Assembly (NCBI RefSeq): GCF_000612665.1
Contig: NZ_HG942044.1
Coordinates: forward strand, 13,435-77,434
From: Neobacillus dielmonensis
GTDB taxonomy: Bacteria; Bacillota; Bacilli; Bacillales; Cytobacillaceae
Direction of reading: 5' to 3'
Length of the DNA: 64,000 bases
In this document: positions 36,971 through 45,763 of the stretch, one piece after another
How positions within the stretch are numbered: position 1 is the first letter of the stretch
Layout: every line of letters starts with the position of its first letter
The notes under the pieces: model-generated
The model's database searches: none
What the model saw: the letters and a program-made list of their open reading frames with translations, nothing else
What the model was told of the DNA's origin: nothing
Position numbers and translations under genes: made by a program

Positions 36971-38245
36971 GTGTCATTCCAATTTAAAATGCCTGACATC
37001 GGTGAAGGTATTCACGAAGGTGAAATCGTCAAATGGTTTATTAAACCAGGCGACAAAGTCCAAGAAGATGATGTTTTATGTGAAATTCAAAATGATAAAG
37101 CAGTTGTAGAAATTCCATCTCCAGTAGAAGGAACTGTTTTGGAAGTTCTGGTCGAAGAAGGTACTGTTGCGACTGTAGGACAAGTACTGATTACATTTGA
37201 TGCTCCTGGTTACGAAGACTTGCAATTCAAAGGCGATGAAGGTGCAGAAGAGGCTCCAAAGCAAGAGGAAGCAGCACCAGCAGCTGAAGCGGCTCCAGCA
37301 GCACAGGCTGAAGTTGACACAAATCGTCATGTCATTGCAATGCCATCTGTTCGAAAATATGCACGTGAAAAAGGTGTTGATATTCGTTTAGTAGCTGGCT
37401 CAGGAGACAATGGCCGGGTTCTAAAAACTGATATCGACGCATTCTTAACTGGTGGTGCACCTGTAGCAGCACCTTCAGAAACTGCACAAGCTGCAGCAAC
37501 TGAGGCTGAAGCACCAAAAGCAGCGCCAATTCCACAAGGTGAGTATCCAGAAACTCGCGAGAAAATGAGCGGTATCCGCAAAGCTATCGCTAAAGCAATG
37601 GTTAACTCTAAGCACACTGCTCCACACGTTACTTTAATGGATGAAGTAGATGTAACAAAACTTGTTACACATCGCAAGAAGTTCAAAGAAGTGGCTGCTG
37701 CAAAAGGAATCAAGCTAACTTTCTTGCCTTATATCGTAAAAGCATTAACAAGTGCATTAAGAGAGTACCCTGTATTCAATACATCACTTGACGATGCAAC
37801 AAACGAAATTATCCATAAACATTACTATAATATCGGTATTGCAGCTGACACTGAAAAAGGTCTTTTGGTACCAGTTGTAAAAGATGCTGACCGTAAATCA
37901 GTCTTCAATATTTCTAATGAAATTAACGAATTAGCTGGTAAAGCACGTGAAGGCAAATTGGCTCCAAATGAAATGAAGGGTGCTTCTTGTACCATTTCCA
38001 ATATTGGCTCAGCTGGTGGTCAATGGTTTACACCAGTAATTAATCATCCAGAAGTAGCTATTCTAGGTGTTGGCCGTATTGCAGAAAAACCAATTGTACG
38101 TGATGGCGAAATTGTAGCGGCTCCAGTTTTAGCATTGTCTCTAAGTTTTGACCACCGTATGATTGACGGAGCAACAGCGCAAAATGCATTAAATCATATT
38201 AAACGTTTATTAAACGATCCAGAATTACTGTTAATGGAGGCGTAA
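36971..38245 (+). CDS. pdhC: Dihydrolipoyl acetyltransferase (E2) of pyruvate dehydrogenase
   Basis: A 424-aa E2 core. One lipoyl domain (1-80) with lipoylation lysine in QNDKAVVEI; Ala/Pro/Glu linker (90-115); E1/E3-binding domain ([33 protein letters not shown]); second flexible linker; catalytic domain with [12 protein letters not shown] near the end. It moves the acetyl group to CoA. GTG start 36971 with AGGAGG upstream. Confidence 0.98.
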   Translation: MSFQFKMPDIGEGIHEGEIVKWFIKPGDKVQEDDVLCEIQNDKAVVEIPSPVEGTVLEVLVEEGTVATVGQVLITFDAPGYEDLQFKGDEGAEEAPKQEEAAPAAEAAPAAQAEVDTNRHVIAMPSVRKYAREKGVDIRLVAGSGDNGRVLKTDIDAFLTGGAPVAAPSETAQAAATEAEAPKAAPIPQGEYPETREKMSGIRKAIAKAMVNSKHTAPHVTLMDEVDVTKLVTHRKKFKEVAAAKGIKLTFLPYIVKALTSALREYPVFNTSLDDATNEIIHKHYYNIGIAADTEKGLLVPVVKDADRKSVFNISNEINELAGKAREGKLAPNEMKGASCTISNIGSAGGQWFTPVINHPEVAILGVGRIAEKPIVRDGEIVAAPVLALSLSFDHRMIDGATAQNALNHIKRLLNDPELLLMEA

Positions 38246-38248
38246 AAA

Positions 38249-39655
38249 ATGGTCGTTGGAGATTTTCCTATTGAAACAGATACTATAGTAATCGGTGCTG
38301 GCCCTGGCGGATATGTTGCTGCTATCCGTGCAGCTCAGCTGGGACAGAAAGTAACTATTGTTGAAAAAGGTACGGTTGGAGGAGTTTGTTTAAACGTCGG
38401 ATGTATCCCTTCCAAAGCACTTATTTCTGCAGGACACCGTTATGAAACTGCGAAACATTCTGCTGACTTCGGGATTTCAGCTGAAAATGTAACAGTGGAC
38501 TTCTCGAAAGTTCAAACATGGAAAGCAAGTGTTGTTAAGAAATTAACAGGCGGTGTAGAGGGACTTTTAAAAGGGAATAAAGTGAACATCGTACGCGGTG
38601 AAGCATACTTTGTGGATAGCAATACCTTGCGTGTAATGGATGAACATTCTGCCCAAACCTATACATTTAAAAATGCAATTATTGCAACAGGTTCTCGTCC
38701 AATTGAACTGCCTGCGTTCAAGTTCTCTAAACGAGTGCTAGACTCAACTGGAGCATTGTCACTTTCTGAGATTCCAAAGAAAATCGTTGTTATTGGCGGC
38801 GGTGTTATTGGCCTTGAACTTGGTGGAGCTTATGCTAACTTTGGTACAGAAGTAACCATCCTTGAAGGTGCAGAAGATATTTTACTTGGTTTTGAAAAGC
38901 AAATGACTTCTCTTGTTAAAAAGAACATGAAGAAGAAAGGCGCAGAATTCGTTACAAGTGCATTAGCAAAAGGCGTGGTAGAAACTGAAAATGGCGTTGT
39001 TGTAACATATGAAGTAAAAGGCGAGGAAAAGAAAGTGGAAGCTGATTACTTATTTGTTATGGTTGGACGCCGTCCAAATACAGATGAAATGGGCCTTGAA
39101 CAAGCTGGTGTAAAAATGACAGACCGCGGCATGATTGAAATTGATAAACAATGCCGAACTAATGTAAGTAACATTTATGCAATTGGTGATATTGTTGCTG
39201 GTCCGCAATTAGCACATAAAGCTTCTTATGAAGCAAAAGTTGCTGCTGAAGCCATTTCTGGTCATCCATCTGAAATTGATTATGTAGGTATTCCTGCAGT
39301 TGTGTTCACTGATCCAGAACTTGCTTCAGTGGGCTATACTGAAAAAATGGCTAAAGATGAAGGCATTGATGTTAAAGTCGGCAAATTCCCATTTGCTGCA
39401 AACGGTCGTGCATTATCTTTAGACAGCTCAGACGGGTTTATGAAACTAATCTCTCGTAAAGACGACGGCGTAGTCATTGGTGCTCAGATTGCCGGTGTGA
39501 GTGCTTCTGATATGATTTCCGAGCTAAGCTTAGCTGTTGAAGCTGGAATGACCGCTGAAGATATTGCGTTGACCATTCATGCTCATCCTACATTGGGTGA
39601 AATCACAATGGAAACTGCAGAAGTGGCCCTTGGAACACCAATTCACATCTTATAA
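38249..39655 (+). CDS. pdhD: Dihydrolipoyl dehydrogenase (E3)
   Basis: A 468-aa FAD flavoprotein that reoxidises dihydrolipoamide with NAD+. FAD motif [15 protein letters not shown] (near 16), redox disulfide [13 protein letters not shown] (Cys pair near 47/52), NAD motif [17 protein letters not shown], and the C-terminal His-Glu pair in HAHPTLGEI. Starts four bases after pdhC. Confidence 0.98.
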   Translation: MVVGDFPIETDTIVIGAGPGGYVAAIRAAQLGQKVTIVEKGTVGGVCLNVGCIPSKALISAGHRYETAKHSADFGISAENVTVDFSKVQTWKASVVKKLTGGVEGLLKGNKVNIVRGEAYFVDSNTLRVMDEHSAQTYTFKNAIIATGSRPIELPAFKFSKRVLDSTGALSLSEIPKKIVVIGGGVIGLELGGAYANFGTEVTILEGAEDILLGFEKQMTSLVKKNMKKKGAEFVTSALAKGVVETENGVVVTYEVKGEEKKVEADYLFVMVGRRPNTDEMGLEQAGVKMTDRGMIEIDKQCRTNVSNIYAIGDIVAGPQLAHKASYEAKVAAEAISGHPSEIDYVGIPAVVFTDPELASVGYTEKMAKDEGIDVKVGKFPFAANGRALSLDSSDGFMKLISRKDDGVVIGAQIAGVSASDMISELSLAVEAGMTAEDIALTIHAHPTLGEITMETAEVALGTPIHIL

Positions 39656-39665
39656 TAACAATAGC

Positions 39666-39701
39666 AAAAAACGTCTCTTCCAAAACGAAGAGACGTTTTT
39701 T
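39666..39701 (+). terminator. Terminator of the pdh operon
   Basis: AACGTCTCTTC/GAAGAGACGTT flanked by A and T runs, giving a perfect 15-bp stem. Confidence 0.93.
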
Positions 39702-39834
39702 TATGGCTTAATATATTGAGGTAAGGGACTTTTATTAAATCTAAATATATCTGAAATGCATCAAACATATAATGATAAACAAGAACATTGAATAGGCTTG
39801 AGGGCTTTTAACAATCGTTTAAGCGGTGATTTGA

Positions 39835-40077
39835 ATGCGGGTTTATGTAGTGATTTTGCTTCAATTTATTATTTGGAGTGGTTATACATTAATCGAGTGG
39901 CTGTCAAAGCATGACCAATTAATTTACAAGGTCATTATGTTTTTTGTGTTTTTTTATCTGGCATTCCTAATTGGAAATAAGGCTACGCAATCGGCTCGTA
40001 AAACACTGTTTATCACAACATTAAGCCTTGTTATTTATACGTCAATACATTACACCATGAATGTCTTGATACATTAA
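39835..40077 (+). CDS. Hypothetical three-helix membrane protein
   Basis: An 80-aa protein with hydrophobic segments at about 3-20, 30-47 and 58-78. The ribosome binding site is weak (GGTGA). Located between pdhD and SR1. Not recognised; coding status rests on clean membrane periodicity. Confidence 0.6.
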   Translation: MRVYVVILLQFIIWSGYTLIEWLSKHDQLIYKVIMFFVFFYLAFLIGNKATQSARKTLFITTLSLVIYTSIHYTMNVLIH

Positions 40078-40085
40078 AATAAGTC

Positions 40086-40133
40086 CCTATGGTCTGGGCG
40101 GGAGGAAAATGGTTCCGTGCCCAGACGTATAGG
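40086..40133. other. Structured intergenic hairpin between convergent genes
   Basis: GTCTGGGC/GCCCAGAC (40092-40099 with 40119-40126) extended by CCTAT/ATAGG (40086-40090 with 40129-40133). No T-run; possible convergent terminator. Confidence 0.45.
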
Positions 40134-40166
40134 AACTAATTAAGCATGGCAATTTCAGGACTAGTG

Positions 40167-40601
40167 TTATTTTCTAGTGTAAAAGTACATGATTCGTCCG
40201 TTAAATAAATGAAGTTCCCCTTGTAGCTTTTTAGCTAGAAATTTGCAAAACTCATTTGCCTTTCCTTTATCTCCGTATGTAGCTTGTTCCGGCAAAGTTA
40301 CTTGGATATAATCATAAATTTCTTCTTGACCATCTGCATTTTTGGAGGAGCCTTTATCTACTCCTATTAAAATGTAGCTATAGCGTTCTTGGTCAGACTC
40401 CAAATAAAACCATTTCCCTTTTCCCTCGGCTGTTTCTTTTATCTCATAGGGAAAAGCGGCATTTTCATATTCCCAATCTAACTGATCACCGGTCTTTGCC
40501 GTTATCGTTTTATAATATTGGAAAAGTTCTTTGACATCTTCAATTGTAATGGTTTGTTGTACCGATGCAGGTACAAGCTTTATTAACGCATTTAAAGCCA
40601 T
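40167..40601 (-). CDS. Uncharacterised 144-aa Bacillaceae protein (possibly DUF1885)
   Basis: A soluble protein with VPASVQQTITIEDVKELFQYYKTITAKTGDQLDWEYENAAFPYEI near the N terminus and a beta-rich remainder. This resembles the small Bacillaceae family DUF1885, of known fold but unknown function; the assignment is from memory of the family and is tentative. ATG 40601 with GGGGG eight bases upstream; GTG at 40604 is possible. Confidence 0.7.
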   Translation of the reverse strand: MALNALIKLVPASVQQTITIEDVKELFQYYKTITAKTGDQLDWEYENAAFPYEIKETAEGKGKWFYLESDQERYSYILIGVDKGSSKNADGQEEIYDYIQVTLPEQATYGDKGKANEFCKFLAKKLQGELHLFNGRIMYFYTRK

Positions 40602-40682
40602 CACATATTCCCCCTTTAACCCTTTTTATGCTCTTTTATTCTAGCATTGAACAAAAAGTGCTGACAACTTTTATGAATTTTT

Positions 40683-40723
40683 TGACAACAACTGTTGTCA
40701 TTTTACAAAAAACAATTTATAAT
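40683..40723 (+). promoter_or_regulatory. Promoter with overlapping 18-bp palindromic operator
   Basis: Promoter: TTGTCA (40695-40700), 17-base spacer, TATAAT (40718-40723). A palindrome TGACAACA-AC-TGTTGTCA (40683-40700) ends exactly at the -35, and a further TGACAAC half site lies near 40661. It drives the gene at 40757. Confidence 0.7.
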
Positions 40724-40756
40724 AATATTCTAAATATTGTAAAAAGGAGGAACCTC

Positions 40757-41056
40757 ATGGATTTATTCGACAAACTTTATGATGAACATGAAAGAGTAAA
40801 GGTAAGATTTGTTGGGTTTACAACTGAACATACCCGTTATGACTTTGGAATTGTTTACACTAATATGTTTTTTGGAAAACCTCTGGTTATCTGCATGCAA
40901 ACCGGCCGTTCCACTCTCCTCGACCCTAAAGACATTGAAGATATAGAGTACCTTCAAAATGTTTTCCGTATTACAGACAAACAGCAAGCAGCAGATTTGG
41001 TGGACTTTTTTCATGCCACTTTACCTGAAGTACCGTTTATTACACAATATGAATAA
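40757..41056 (+). CDS. Conserved Bacillaceae protein (DUF3055-like)
   Basis: A 99-aa soluble protein, MDLFDKLYDEHERVKVRFVGF, with GIVYTNMFFGKPLVICMQTGRSTLLD in the centre. I believe this is the DUF3055 family, function unknown. ATG 40757 follows AAAAAGGAGG. Transcription appears to be controlled by a repressor-type palindrome at the -35. Confidence 0.8.
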   Translation: MDLFDKLYDEHERVKVRFVGFTTEHTRYDFGIVYTNMFFGKPLVICMQTGRSTLLDPKDIEDIEYLQNVFRITDKQQAADLVDFFHATLPEVPFITQYE

Positions 41057-41066
41057 TCAATTAGCG

Positions 41067-41094
41067 AAAAAAGGTCACTTTAAGACCTTTTTTT
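41067..41094 (+). terminator. Terminator of the DUF3055-like gene
   Basis: AAAAAAGGTC/GACCTTTTTT followed by more T. Confidence 0.82.
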
Positions 41095-41110
41095 ATTTTG
41101 ATTTTTTTAT

Positions 41111-41121
41111 TATGACATACA
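41111..41121 (+). promoter_or_regulatory. CcpN operator, upstream site of SR1
   Basis: TATGACATACA agrees at every position with the CcpN consensus TRTGHYATAYW as I recall it. It sits just upstream of the SR1 -35. Confidence 0.7.
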
Positions 41122-41129
41122 ATTTAGGC

Positions 41130-41158
41130 TTGAAAAATTAATTATGATATATTATTAT
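41130..41158 (+). promoter_or_regulatory. Promoter of SR1
   Basis: TTGAAA (41130-41135), 17-base spacer, TATTAT (41153-41158). Predicted start near 41165. Confidence 0.7.
41143..41153 (+). promoter_or_regulatory. CcpN operator inside the SR1 promoter
   Basis: TATGATATATT also agrees at every position with TRTGHYATAYW and lies between the -35 and -10. In B. subtilis CcpN represses SR1, gapB and pckA under glycolytic conditions. Confidence 0.7.
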
Positions 41159-41224
41159 GTATTCAAGGATGTTTAATCGCTTTCATTTTGGGGATTTATT
41201 CATATGAAAAAGGGGCTGGATATG

Positions 41225-41347
41225 ATGGGTACGATTGTATGTCAAACCTGTGACACCACGATTGATCATTTTGAAGATGAAAAGGTAACGGTTCTTTATT
41301 CAAAATGTCATTGCTGCGACGACGAACATACAAATAAAGAAGTATAG
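41225..41347 (+). CDS. sr1P: SR1P, GapA-binding peptide encoded by SR1
   Basis: A 40-aa peptide starting MGTIVCQTCDTTIDHFEDEK with later Cys at 28, 30 and 31 (KCHCCDDEH). The MGTIVCQ start, the HFEDEK-x-T-x-LY core and the CxxC plus C-x-C-C arrangement fit the SR1P family. In B. subtilis SR1P binds glyceraldehyde-3-phosphate dehydrogenase GapA, stabilises gapA mRNA and enhances the GapA-RNase J1 interaction; rnjA is in this window. The cysteines could bind zinc (inference). ATG 41225 is nine bases after AAAGGGG; ATG 41222 is also possible. Confidence 0.88.
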   Translation: MGTIVCQTCDTTIDHFEDEKVTVLYSKCHCCDDEHTNKEV

Positions 41348-41374
41348 ATATCTGGTTGCTATTTTTATAACAAA

Positions 41375-41408
41375 AACAGGATTCCATAATTGGAATCCTG
41401 TTATTTTA
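41375..41408. terminator. Bidirectional terminator of SR1 and speA
   Basis: Perfect 12-bp stem AACAGGATTCCA/TGGAATCCTGTT (41375-41386 with 41391-41402), then ATTTTA. The speA stop is nine bases beyond. Confidence 0.9.
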
Positions 41409-41410
41409 TG

Positions 41411-42883
41411 TTAGGTTATAGCCTTGTATTCTTTGATTACATGGATCGTCTTTAATTCATCATCCTCAGGACCCTGAACTGGTAAGCCTGCTTCAAGGTT
41501 TTTCCTAATATAATGCAGGTTTTCTTTTGTAATGATTTCGCCAGGTATAAAAATAGGGATACCTGGAGGATAAACCATTACAAATTCAGCGATAATCCTG
41601 CCTTCAGATTCCTCAAAAGGAATAATTTCTGTTTCAGAATAAAACGCATCTCTTGGGGTTAAAGCTAAAACTGGTATTTCCGGCAGCAATACTTGAACTG
41701 GTTCTGTTTTCTCTGCACGATGCTCGAACTCCCTAGATAATTCAGTTAGTGCCTTTACTAAAAGATTAGCCTCGTACTCAGTATCTCCAAACGTGATGAT
41801 ACAAAGAATATTATATAAGTCGGATAGTTCAACCTCGATATTGTATCTTTCTCTCAACCATTGTTCTACTTCAAAGCCAGTTAAACCTAAATCCTTCACA
41901 GAAATGATTAGTTTGGTTGGGTCATAATCAAAAGCTGCTTTTGTACCGAGAATTTCTTCTCCGACACAATATAAATGATCAATTTCATTTATCCTTTTTC
42001 GAATTAATTGAGCTAAGTGGATAGTTTTGTCGATTAATTCGGTTCCTTTGGTAGCTAGTTGTTTTCTTGCTGTATCAAGGGATGCAAGCAACAGATAGGA
42101 CGTGGAAGTAGTTGTCAGCATGCTCAGGATGGATTGAACGTGTTTAATGGACACCCTGCCTTCTCTAACATTTAAAATAGAACTTTGCGTTAAGGAACCC
42201 CCAAGTTTATGAACGCTGGTGGCAGCGATATCAGCCCCGGCTTGCATGGCAGATAGAGGGAGTCGATCATGAAAATGAATGTGAACTCCATGAGCTTCAT
42301 CCACAAGCACTGGTACATTGTAGGAATGCGCAATTTCCACAATTTTTTTTAAGTCAGCTGAAATCCCAAAATAGGTTGGATTAATAACTAGTAGTCCTTT
42401 TGCATCTGGATGCTGTTCTAAAGCATGTTCTACCGACTCTGTAGTAATCCCGTGGGAAATCCCTAGATTTTCGTCAATTTCAGGATGGATGAATACGGGA
42501 ATAGCACCTGAAAAGACGATTGCTGACATAACCGATTTGTGAACATTTCTAGGTACAATGATTTTTTCCCCAGGTCCGCAAACTGCCATTACCATTGTCA
42601 TAATTGCACCACTAGTACCTTGAACAGAAAAAAATGTATAATCAGCCCCAAATGCTTCTGCCGCCAATTCCTGTCCTTGTTTGATCATTCCCTTTGGATG
42701 GTGAAGGTCATCTAAAGGACTAATATTTATCAAATCAATTGACAATGCGTTATCGCCAATAAAATGCCGAAAGTCTGGATCCATTCCTACTCCTTTTTTA
42801 TGACCAGGAATATGGAACTGTACAGGGTTTTTCTTTGCGTGTTCGAGTAAACCGCTAAACAACGGTGTTTTATCTTGAGACAA
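41411..42883 (-). CDS. speA: SpeA, Orn/Lys/Arg decarboxylase family (arginine decarboxylase)
   Basis: A 490-aa PLP-dependent decarboxylase of the aspartate-aminotransferase-fold group. N-terminal HIPGHKKG (near 24), DEAHGVHIHFHDRLPLSAMQAGAD, and PLP lysine in ATSVHKLGGSLTQSS (near 227); C-terminal domain with AEFVMVYPPGIPIFIPGEII. In B. subtilis SpeA makes agmatine from arginine for polyamine synthesis. Paralogues in this family decarboxylate lysine, so identity rests on the SR1-speA-yktA context. TTG start with GAGGTG about nine bases upstream. speB is not adjacent. Confidence 0.9.
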   Translation of the reverse strand: MSQDKTPLFSGLLEHAKKNPVQFHIPGHKKGVGMDPDFRHFIGDNALSIDLINISPLDDLHHPKGMIKQGQELAAEAFGADYTFFSVQGTSGAIMTMVMAVCGPGEKIIVPRNVHKSVMSAIVFSGAIPVFIHPEIDENLGISHGITTESVEHALEQHPDAKGLLVINPTYFGISADLKKIVEIAHSYNVPVLVDEAHGVHIHFHDRLPLSAMQAGADIAATSVHKLGGSLTQSSILNVREGRVSIKHVQSILSMLTTTSTSYLLLASLDTARKQLATKGTELIDKTIHLAQLIRKRINEIDHLYCVGEEILGTKAAFDYDPTKLIISVKDLGLTGFEVEQWLRERYNIEVELSDLYNILCIITFGDTEYEANLLVKALTELSREFEHRAEKTEPVQVLLPEIPVLALTPRDAFYSETEIIPFEESEGRIIAEFVMVYPPGIPIFIPGEIITKENLHYIRKNLEAGLPVQGPEDDELKTIHVIKEYKAIT

Positions 42884-42951
42884 TTATAACCACACCTCTT
42901 ATTTTCAAAAATACTTCCTTAACATTGTTTTTCAAAACATAAAACAAATGC

Positions 42952-42960
42952 ATTATAGCA
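42952..42960 (-). promoter_or_regulatory. Extended -10 promoter of speA
   Basis: Minus strand TGCTATAAT (TGn plus consensus TATAAT); -35 is weak. Confidence 0.55.
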
Positions 42961-43056
42961 TTATTCAATTGCGTTGCATAGAAATTTTGTATAGTTTTCT
43001 GCATCATTTTAAGTGGGTTTTAATTAGTTTCCCAAATCAACAGGAAATTTAACCTT

Positions 43057-43088
43057 TTGAATCGAATAACAAGAAAATGCTATATAAT
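43057..43088 (+). promoter_or_regulatory. Candidate promoter of the nitronate monooxygenase gene
   Basis: TTGAAT (43057-43062), 18-base spacer, TATATA/TATAAT overlapping at 43081-43088. Confidence 0.4.
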
Positions 43089-43101
43089 AGGAGGGGTTTA
43101 T

Positions 43102-44061
43102 GTGAATTGGCAGACACGTGTAACTGAACTGCTAAATATTCAGTATCCAATCATTCAAGGAGGACTGGCGTATTTGGCGTATTCGGATTTGGCAGCGGCT
43201 GTTTCCAATTCGGGAGGGCTTGGCCAAATTACTGCCATGTCTTTATCGAGTCCGGACCTGTTAAGACAGGAGATTCAAAAGGTAAGGGAATTAACCGACA
43301 AACCATTTGGGGTAAACTTCGCTATTGGACAGCAAAATCGGCCGTTTAAAAATTTTTTAGAAGTCGCTATTGAGGAAGAAGTACCGGTTATTTCCATGAC
43401 GGGAGGAAATCCAGCTCCTATTTTGGAACGATTGGAAGGATCCCAGATAAAAAAGCTGGTGCTCGTTGCTGCTAGGAGACAAGCCATAAAAGCGGAGCAA
43501 CTGGGGGCAGACGCTGTCATGGTTGTTGGTCAAGAAGGAGGGGGACATCTGGGCCGTGACGATACCGGGACCATCGTGTTAATTCCGCAAGTAGTGGATT
43601 CCGTTTCCATTCCAGTTATTGCTTCAGGAGGCATTGGCGATGGCAGAGGATTGATGGCGGCATTAAGTCTTGGAGCAGAAGGAATCGAAATGGGGACAAG
43701 ATTTATTGCAGTAAAAGAGTGTATCCACGCAAATGAAATATATAAAAAAGCATTAATTCAAGGCAATGAAACAGATACAGTAGTTATTAAGCGTACACTA
43801 GGTGCCCCGGCTCGAGCCGTTGCCAACAGCTGGACGGAAAAAATTCTTGAGATAGAAAAAAATCACGGTGGTTATGAAGAGCTTAAGGATTATATCAGCG
43901 GTGTAGCTAACAAACGGTATATCTATGACGGGGCAGTGGATAACGGATTTGCCTGGGCCGGACAGGTGATGGGACTTATTAAAAATGTGCCTGCTACAAA
44001 TGAGCTAATTCAGCAAATTATTCAGGAGGCTGAAGAAATACGGGCAAGGTGGAGAAAATAA
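43102..44061 (+). CDS. Nitronate monooxygenase / FabK-like FMN enzyme
   Basis: A 319-aa FMN-binding TIM-barrel protein of the 2-nitropropane dioxygenase group. Visible: PIIQGGLAYLAYSDLAAAVSNSGGLGQI (near 13), GQEGGGHLGRDD (near 147, active-site His), and phosphate-binding IPVIASGGIGDGRGL and GTRF. It could oxidise nitronates (propionate-3-nitronate detoxification) or act as an enoyl-ACP reductase of FabK type; no fatty-acid genes adjoin, so the first is favoured. GTG 43102 with GGAGGGG upstream; the reading frame extension to 43057 overlaps the promoter. Confidence 0.87.
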   Translation: MNWQTRVTELLNIQYPIIQGGLAYLAYSDLAAAVSNSGGLGQITAMSLSSPDLLRQEIQKVRELTDKPFGVNFAIGQQNRPFKNFLEVAIEEEVPVISMTGGNPAPILERLEGSQIKKLVLVAARRQAIKAEQLGADAVMVVGQEGGGHLGRDDTGTIVLIPQVVDSVSIPVIASGGIGDGRGLMAALSLGAEGIEMGTRFIAVKECIHANEIYKKALIQGNETDTVVIKRTLGAPARAVANSWTEKILEIEKNHGGYEELKDYISGVANKRYIYDGAVDNGFAWAGQVMGLIKNVPATNELIQQIIQEAEEIRARWRK

Positions 44062-44101
44062 TAATAGAAACTAAATTTTGCAAATTGAAGCAGGTGAAAA
44101 A

Positions 44102-44377
44102 ATGGAATATCAGTACCCAATTGATTTTACATGGTCTACTGAAGAGATTATAGATGTTATTAAATTCTTTGAAGCGATTGAAAAGGCCTATGAAAACGGA
44201 ATAGAGCGTGATGAAATTATGGATGCATATCGCCGTTTTAAAGAAATCGTACCCAGTAAGGCACAGGAAAAAACAATCTGTAATGAGTTTGAGGAGATTA
44301 GCACTTATTCGTCCTATCGAACCATAAAAAAAGCTAAAGATGCTTCTCCAGGAGAACGAATTCTCATGAAGGTATAG
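44102..44377 (+). CDS. yktA: YktA, UPF0223 family protein
   Basis: A 91-aa soluble helical protein. [30 protein letters not shown] and [23 protein letters not shown] are typical of UPF0223. Function unknown. ATG 44102 with AGGTG upstream. Position after speA agrees with B. subtilis. Confidence 0.9.
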   Translation: MEYQYPIDFTWSTEEIIDVIKFFEAIEKAYENGIERDEIMDAYRRFKEIVPSKAQEKTICNEFEEISTYSSYRTIKKAKDASPGERILMKV

Positions 44378-44397
44378 TTGTTCCCGCAAATAACTAG

Positions 44398-44448
44398 AAA
44401 AAGATTCAGGCTTCGACCTTTTTATGGGCTAGGACTGAATCTTTTTTT
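44398..44448 (+). terminator. Terminator between yktA and yktB
   Basis: AAAAAGATTCAG/CTGAATCTTTTT (44398-44409 with 44435-44446), can serve both convergent genes. Confidence 0.85.
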
Positions 44449-44460
44449 AGAAGTTCATAT

Positions 44461-45096
44461 TTATTTAATATTTTGTGCCAATTGATATAGAGGAGTTACA
44501 GTCTGAAACACATCATCGATTTTTGTCAATAAGCCTTCCGCATCTAAATGAATTACTTCATCTCTGTTAATAGTATAGCCGCATAACAGTTCAGCCTTTT
44601 TAATTGCTTGGAGTCTGTCGAACATTGACAGTAAATCGTTCTTTTTAAGATCCTTATGGGACAATGTTTCCGGTTTTGTATGGTCCAAAGACCAAACATA
44701 GTCTGCCGGAATATCTTTATAGATCTTGCTCGCCTTTTTGGCAAAACGGGCCCCTATATCATTTTTCTGGGGAGCTTCGTAAATGACCGCAAACCAAATA
44801 AATAAATGGGTTTCCCACAAACCTATTTGAAAATGCGGAAGCATTTTATAACCTCTCGGATTGTTAGCAAAGGCAACCCAGGTATCCTTAGGCGGATGAA
44901 TGGTTCTTCTTGCATGCTTCGCTACATGAGCAAACATTTCCTCTCCCGTCGTCGCAGACAGAGCAGGTGCAAAAATGGAGCCTAAAGCTTCAAGTTTGGG
45001 GCGAACCGTATTTTTCAGCGCCTCCATTCTTGGTTCTAATCCATCTATTAAAAAAACATCAAAATCCTCTTTGGAGAATCCGTTAAAATCCATCAT
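44461..45096 (-). CDS. yktB: YktB, UPF0637 family protein
   Basis: A 211-aa soluble protein of UPF0637 (function unknown, B. subtilis YktB). Recognisable segments: FSKEDFDVFLIDGLEPRMEAL at the N terminus, HPPKDTWVAFANNPRGYKMLPHFQIGLW in the middle and WSLDHTKPE later. ATG 45096 is six bases after GGAGG; ATG 45093 is equally possible. Confidence 0.9.
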   Translation of the reverse strand: MMDFNGFSKEDFDVFLIDGLEPRMEALKNTVRPKLEALGSIFAPALSATTGEEMFAHVAKHARRTIHPPKDTWVAFANNPRGYKMLPHFQIGLWETHLFIWFAVIYEAPQKNDIGARFAKKASKIYKDIPADYVWSLDHTKPETLSHKDLKKNDLLSMFDRLQAIKKAELLCGYTINRDEVIHLDAEGLLTKIDDVFQTVTPLYQLAQNIK

Positions 45097-45305
45097 TAAC
45101 AACCTCCACCCTTACAATTGATTGATTTCGGAATAAAAGCAATACATTCCCGATGATTGAAGTTTCCTCTATTGTAGCATATTGACGAATTCACTAGTAA
45201 TTTGTTGTCTCATTAGGTGAGAGCACAAATTTGTTGCAAGAAACCATTGCGGTTCATATTATACAGTAAACAAATAACAGAAATAACAATAAGGGAGGAG
45301 AAAGT

Positions 45306-45500
45306 GTGAAGCAATTAATGAATACATCTTTAAAAAAGGTAACTGACAGGCAACGTACAGCGGTACTAAGGCTTGAAATGGATTATGAATTGGCCGTATT
45401 ATTTGAGGCAATTGAGGAAAATAATGAGAAAAAAGTAAAAGATTGCAAACAAAAATTAGAAAGAATCCGCCAGGAATTACTACGATTAAAGGCTTTTTAA
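45306..45500 (+). CDS. Small helical protein, YkzI-like by position
   Basis: A 64-aa highly charged helical protein (RTAVLRLEMDYELAVLFEAIEENNEKKVKDCKQKLERIRQEL), probably a coiled coil. GTG start with GGGAGGAG six bases upstream. A ykzI gene occupies this neighbourhood in B. subtilis; I cannot confirm orthology from sequence memory. Function unknown. Confidence 0.75.
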   Translation: MKQLMNTSLKKVTDRQRTAVLRLEMDYELAVLFEAIEENNEKKVKDCKQKLERIRQELLRLKAF

Positions 45501-45570
45501 GTAATTTATTAGTATTAATGTCTAAGGGGATTTGAGGTTGTAATGGAAAGGAACAAAATATTATCGTCTT

Positions 45571-45606
45571 AAACGAACTCCAAAATAGAGGGGGAGTTCG
45601 TTTATT
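45571..45606 (+). terminator. Terminator after the YkzI-like gene
   Basis: AAACGAACTCC/GGAGTTCGTTT (45571-45581 with 45593-45603), short T-run. Confidence 0.65.
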
Positions 45607-45679
45607 ATTGGCATTAATTTGTCCCTCAATCCTTCCAAAGACCTTTAAAAGTTGATGATAGGCTTGAAGTGATTTAAGC

Positions 45680-45685
45680 TATAAT
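45680..45685 (+). promoter_or_regulatory. -10 element upstream of suhB
   Basis: Consensus TATAAT; no convincing -35 at 16-18 bases. Confidence 0.35.
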
Positions 45686-45763
45686 TACATGAATTTAATC
45701 ATTTAGCTCATACTACATAACATCTTGAATCAGATACTGGAAATAAATTTTTGGAGGAGAATT

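Larger units (their letters stand above)
41165..41408 (+). ncRNA. SR1: SR1 dual-function small RNA
   Basis: A transcript of about 240 bases runs from the predicted start to the terminator at 41375-41408 and encodes the SR1P peptide. In B. subtilis SR1 lies between pdhD and speA and base-pairs with ahrC mRNA to inhibit arginine-catabolism regulator translation; here it is also between pdhD and speA. Identification rests on location, the peptide, the CcpN sites and the terminator. Pairing with ahrC cannot be tested because ahrC is not in the window. Confidence 0.8.

Noticed and set aside
37327-37713. 128-codon minus-strand frame over pdhC
   Set aside because: Antisense to the Ala/Pro/Glu linker of E2; no start signal.
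40715-40740. PerR/Fur-like box downstream of the DUF3055-like promoter
   Set aside because: TTATAATAATATTCT matches only one half of the PerR consensus; AT-richness explains it.
41165-41190. CcpA cre site in the SR1 leader (ATCGCTTTCAT)
   Set aside because: Only the right half fits the cre consensus; the left half has three mismatches.
44018-44389. 123-codon minus-strand frame over yktA
   Set aside because: Covers conserved yktA; cysteine/phenylalanine-rich noise, no ribosome binding site.
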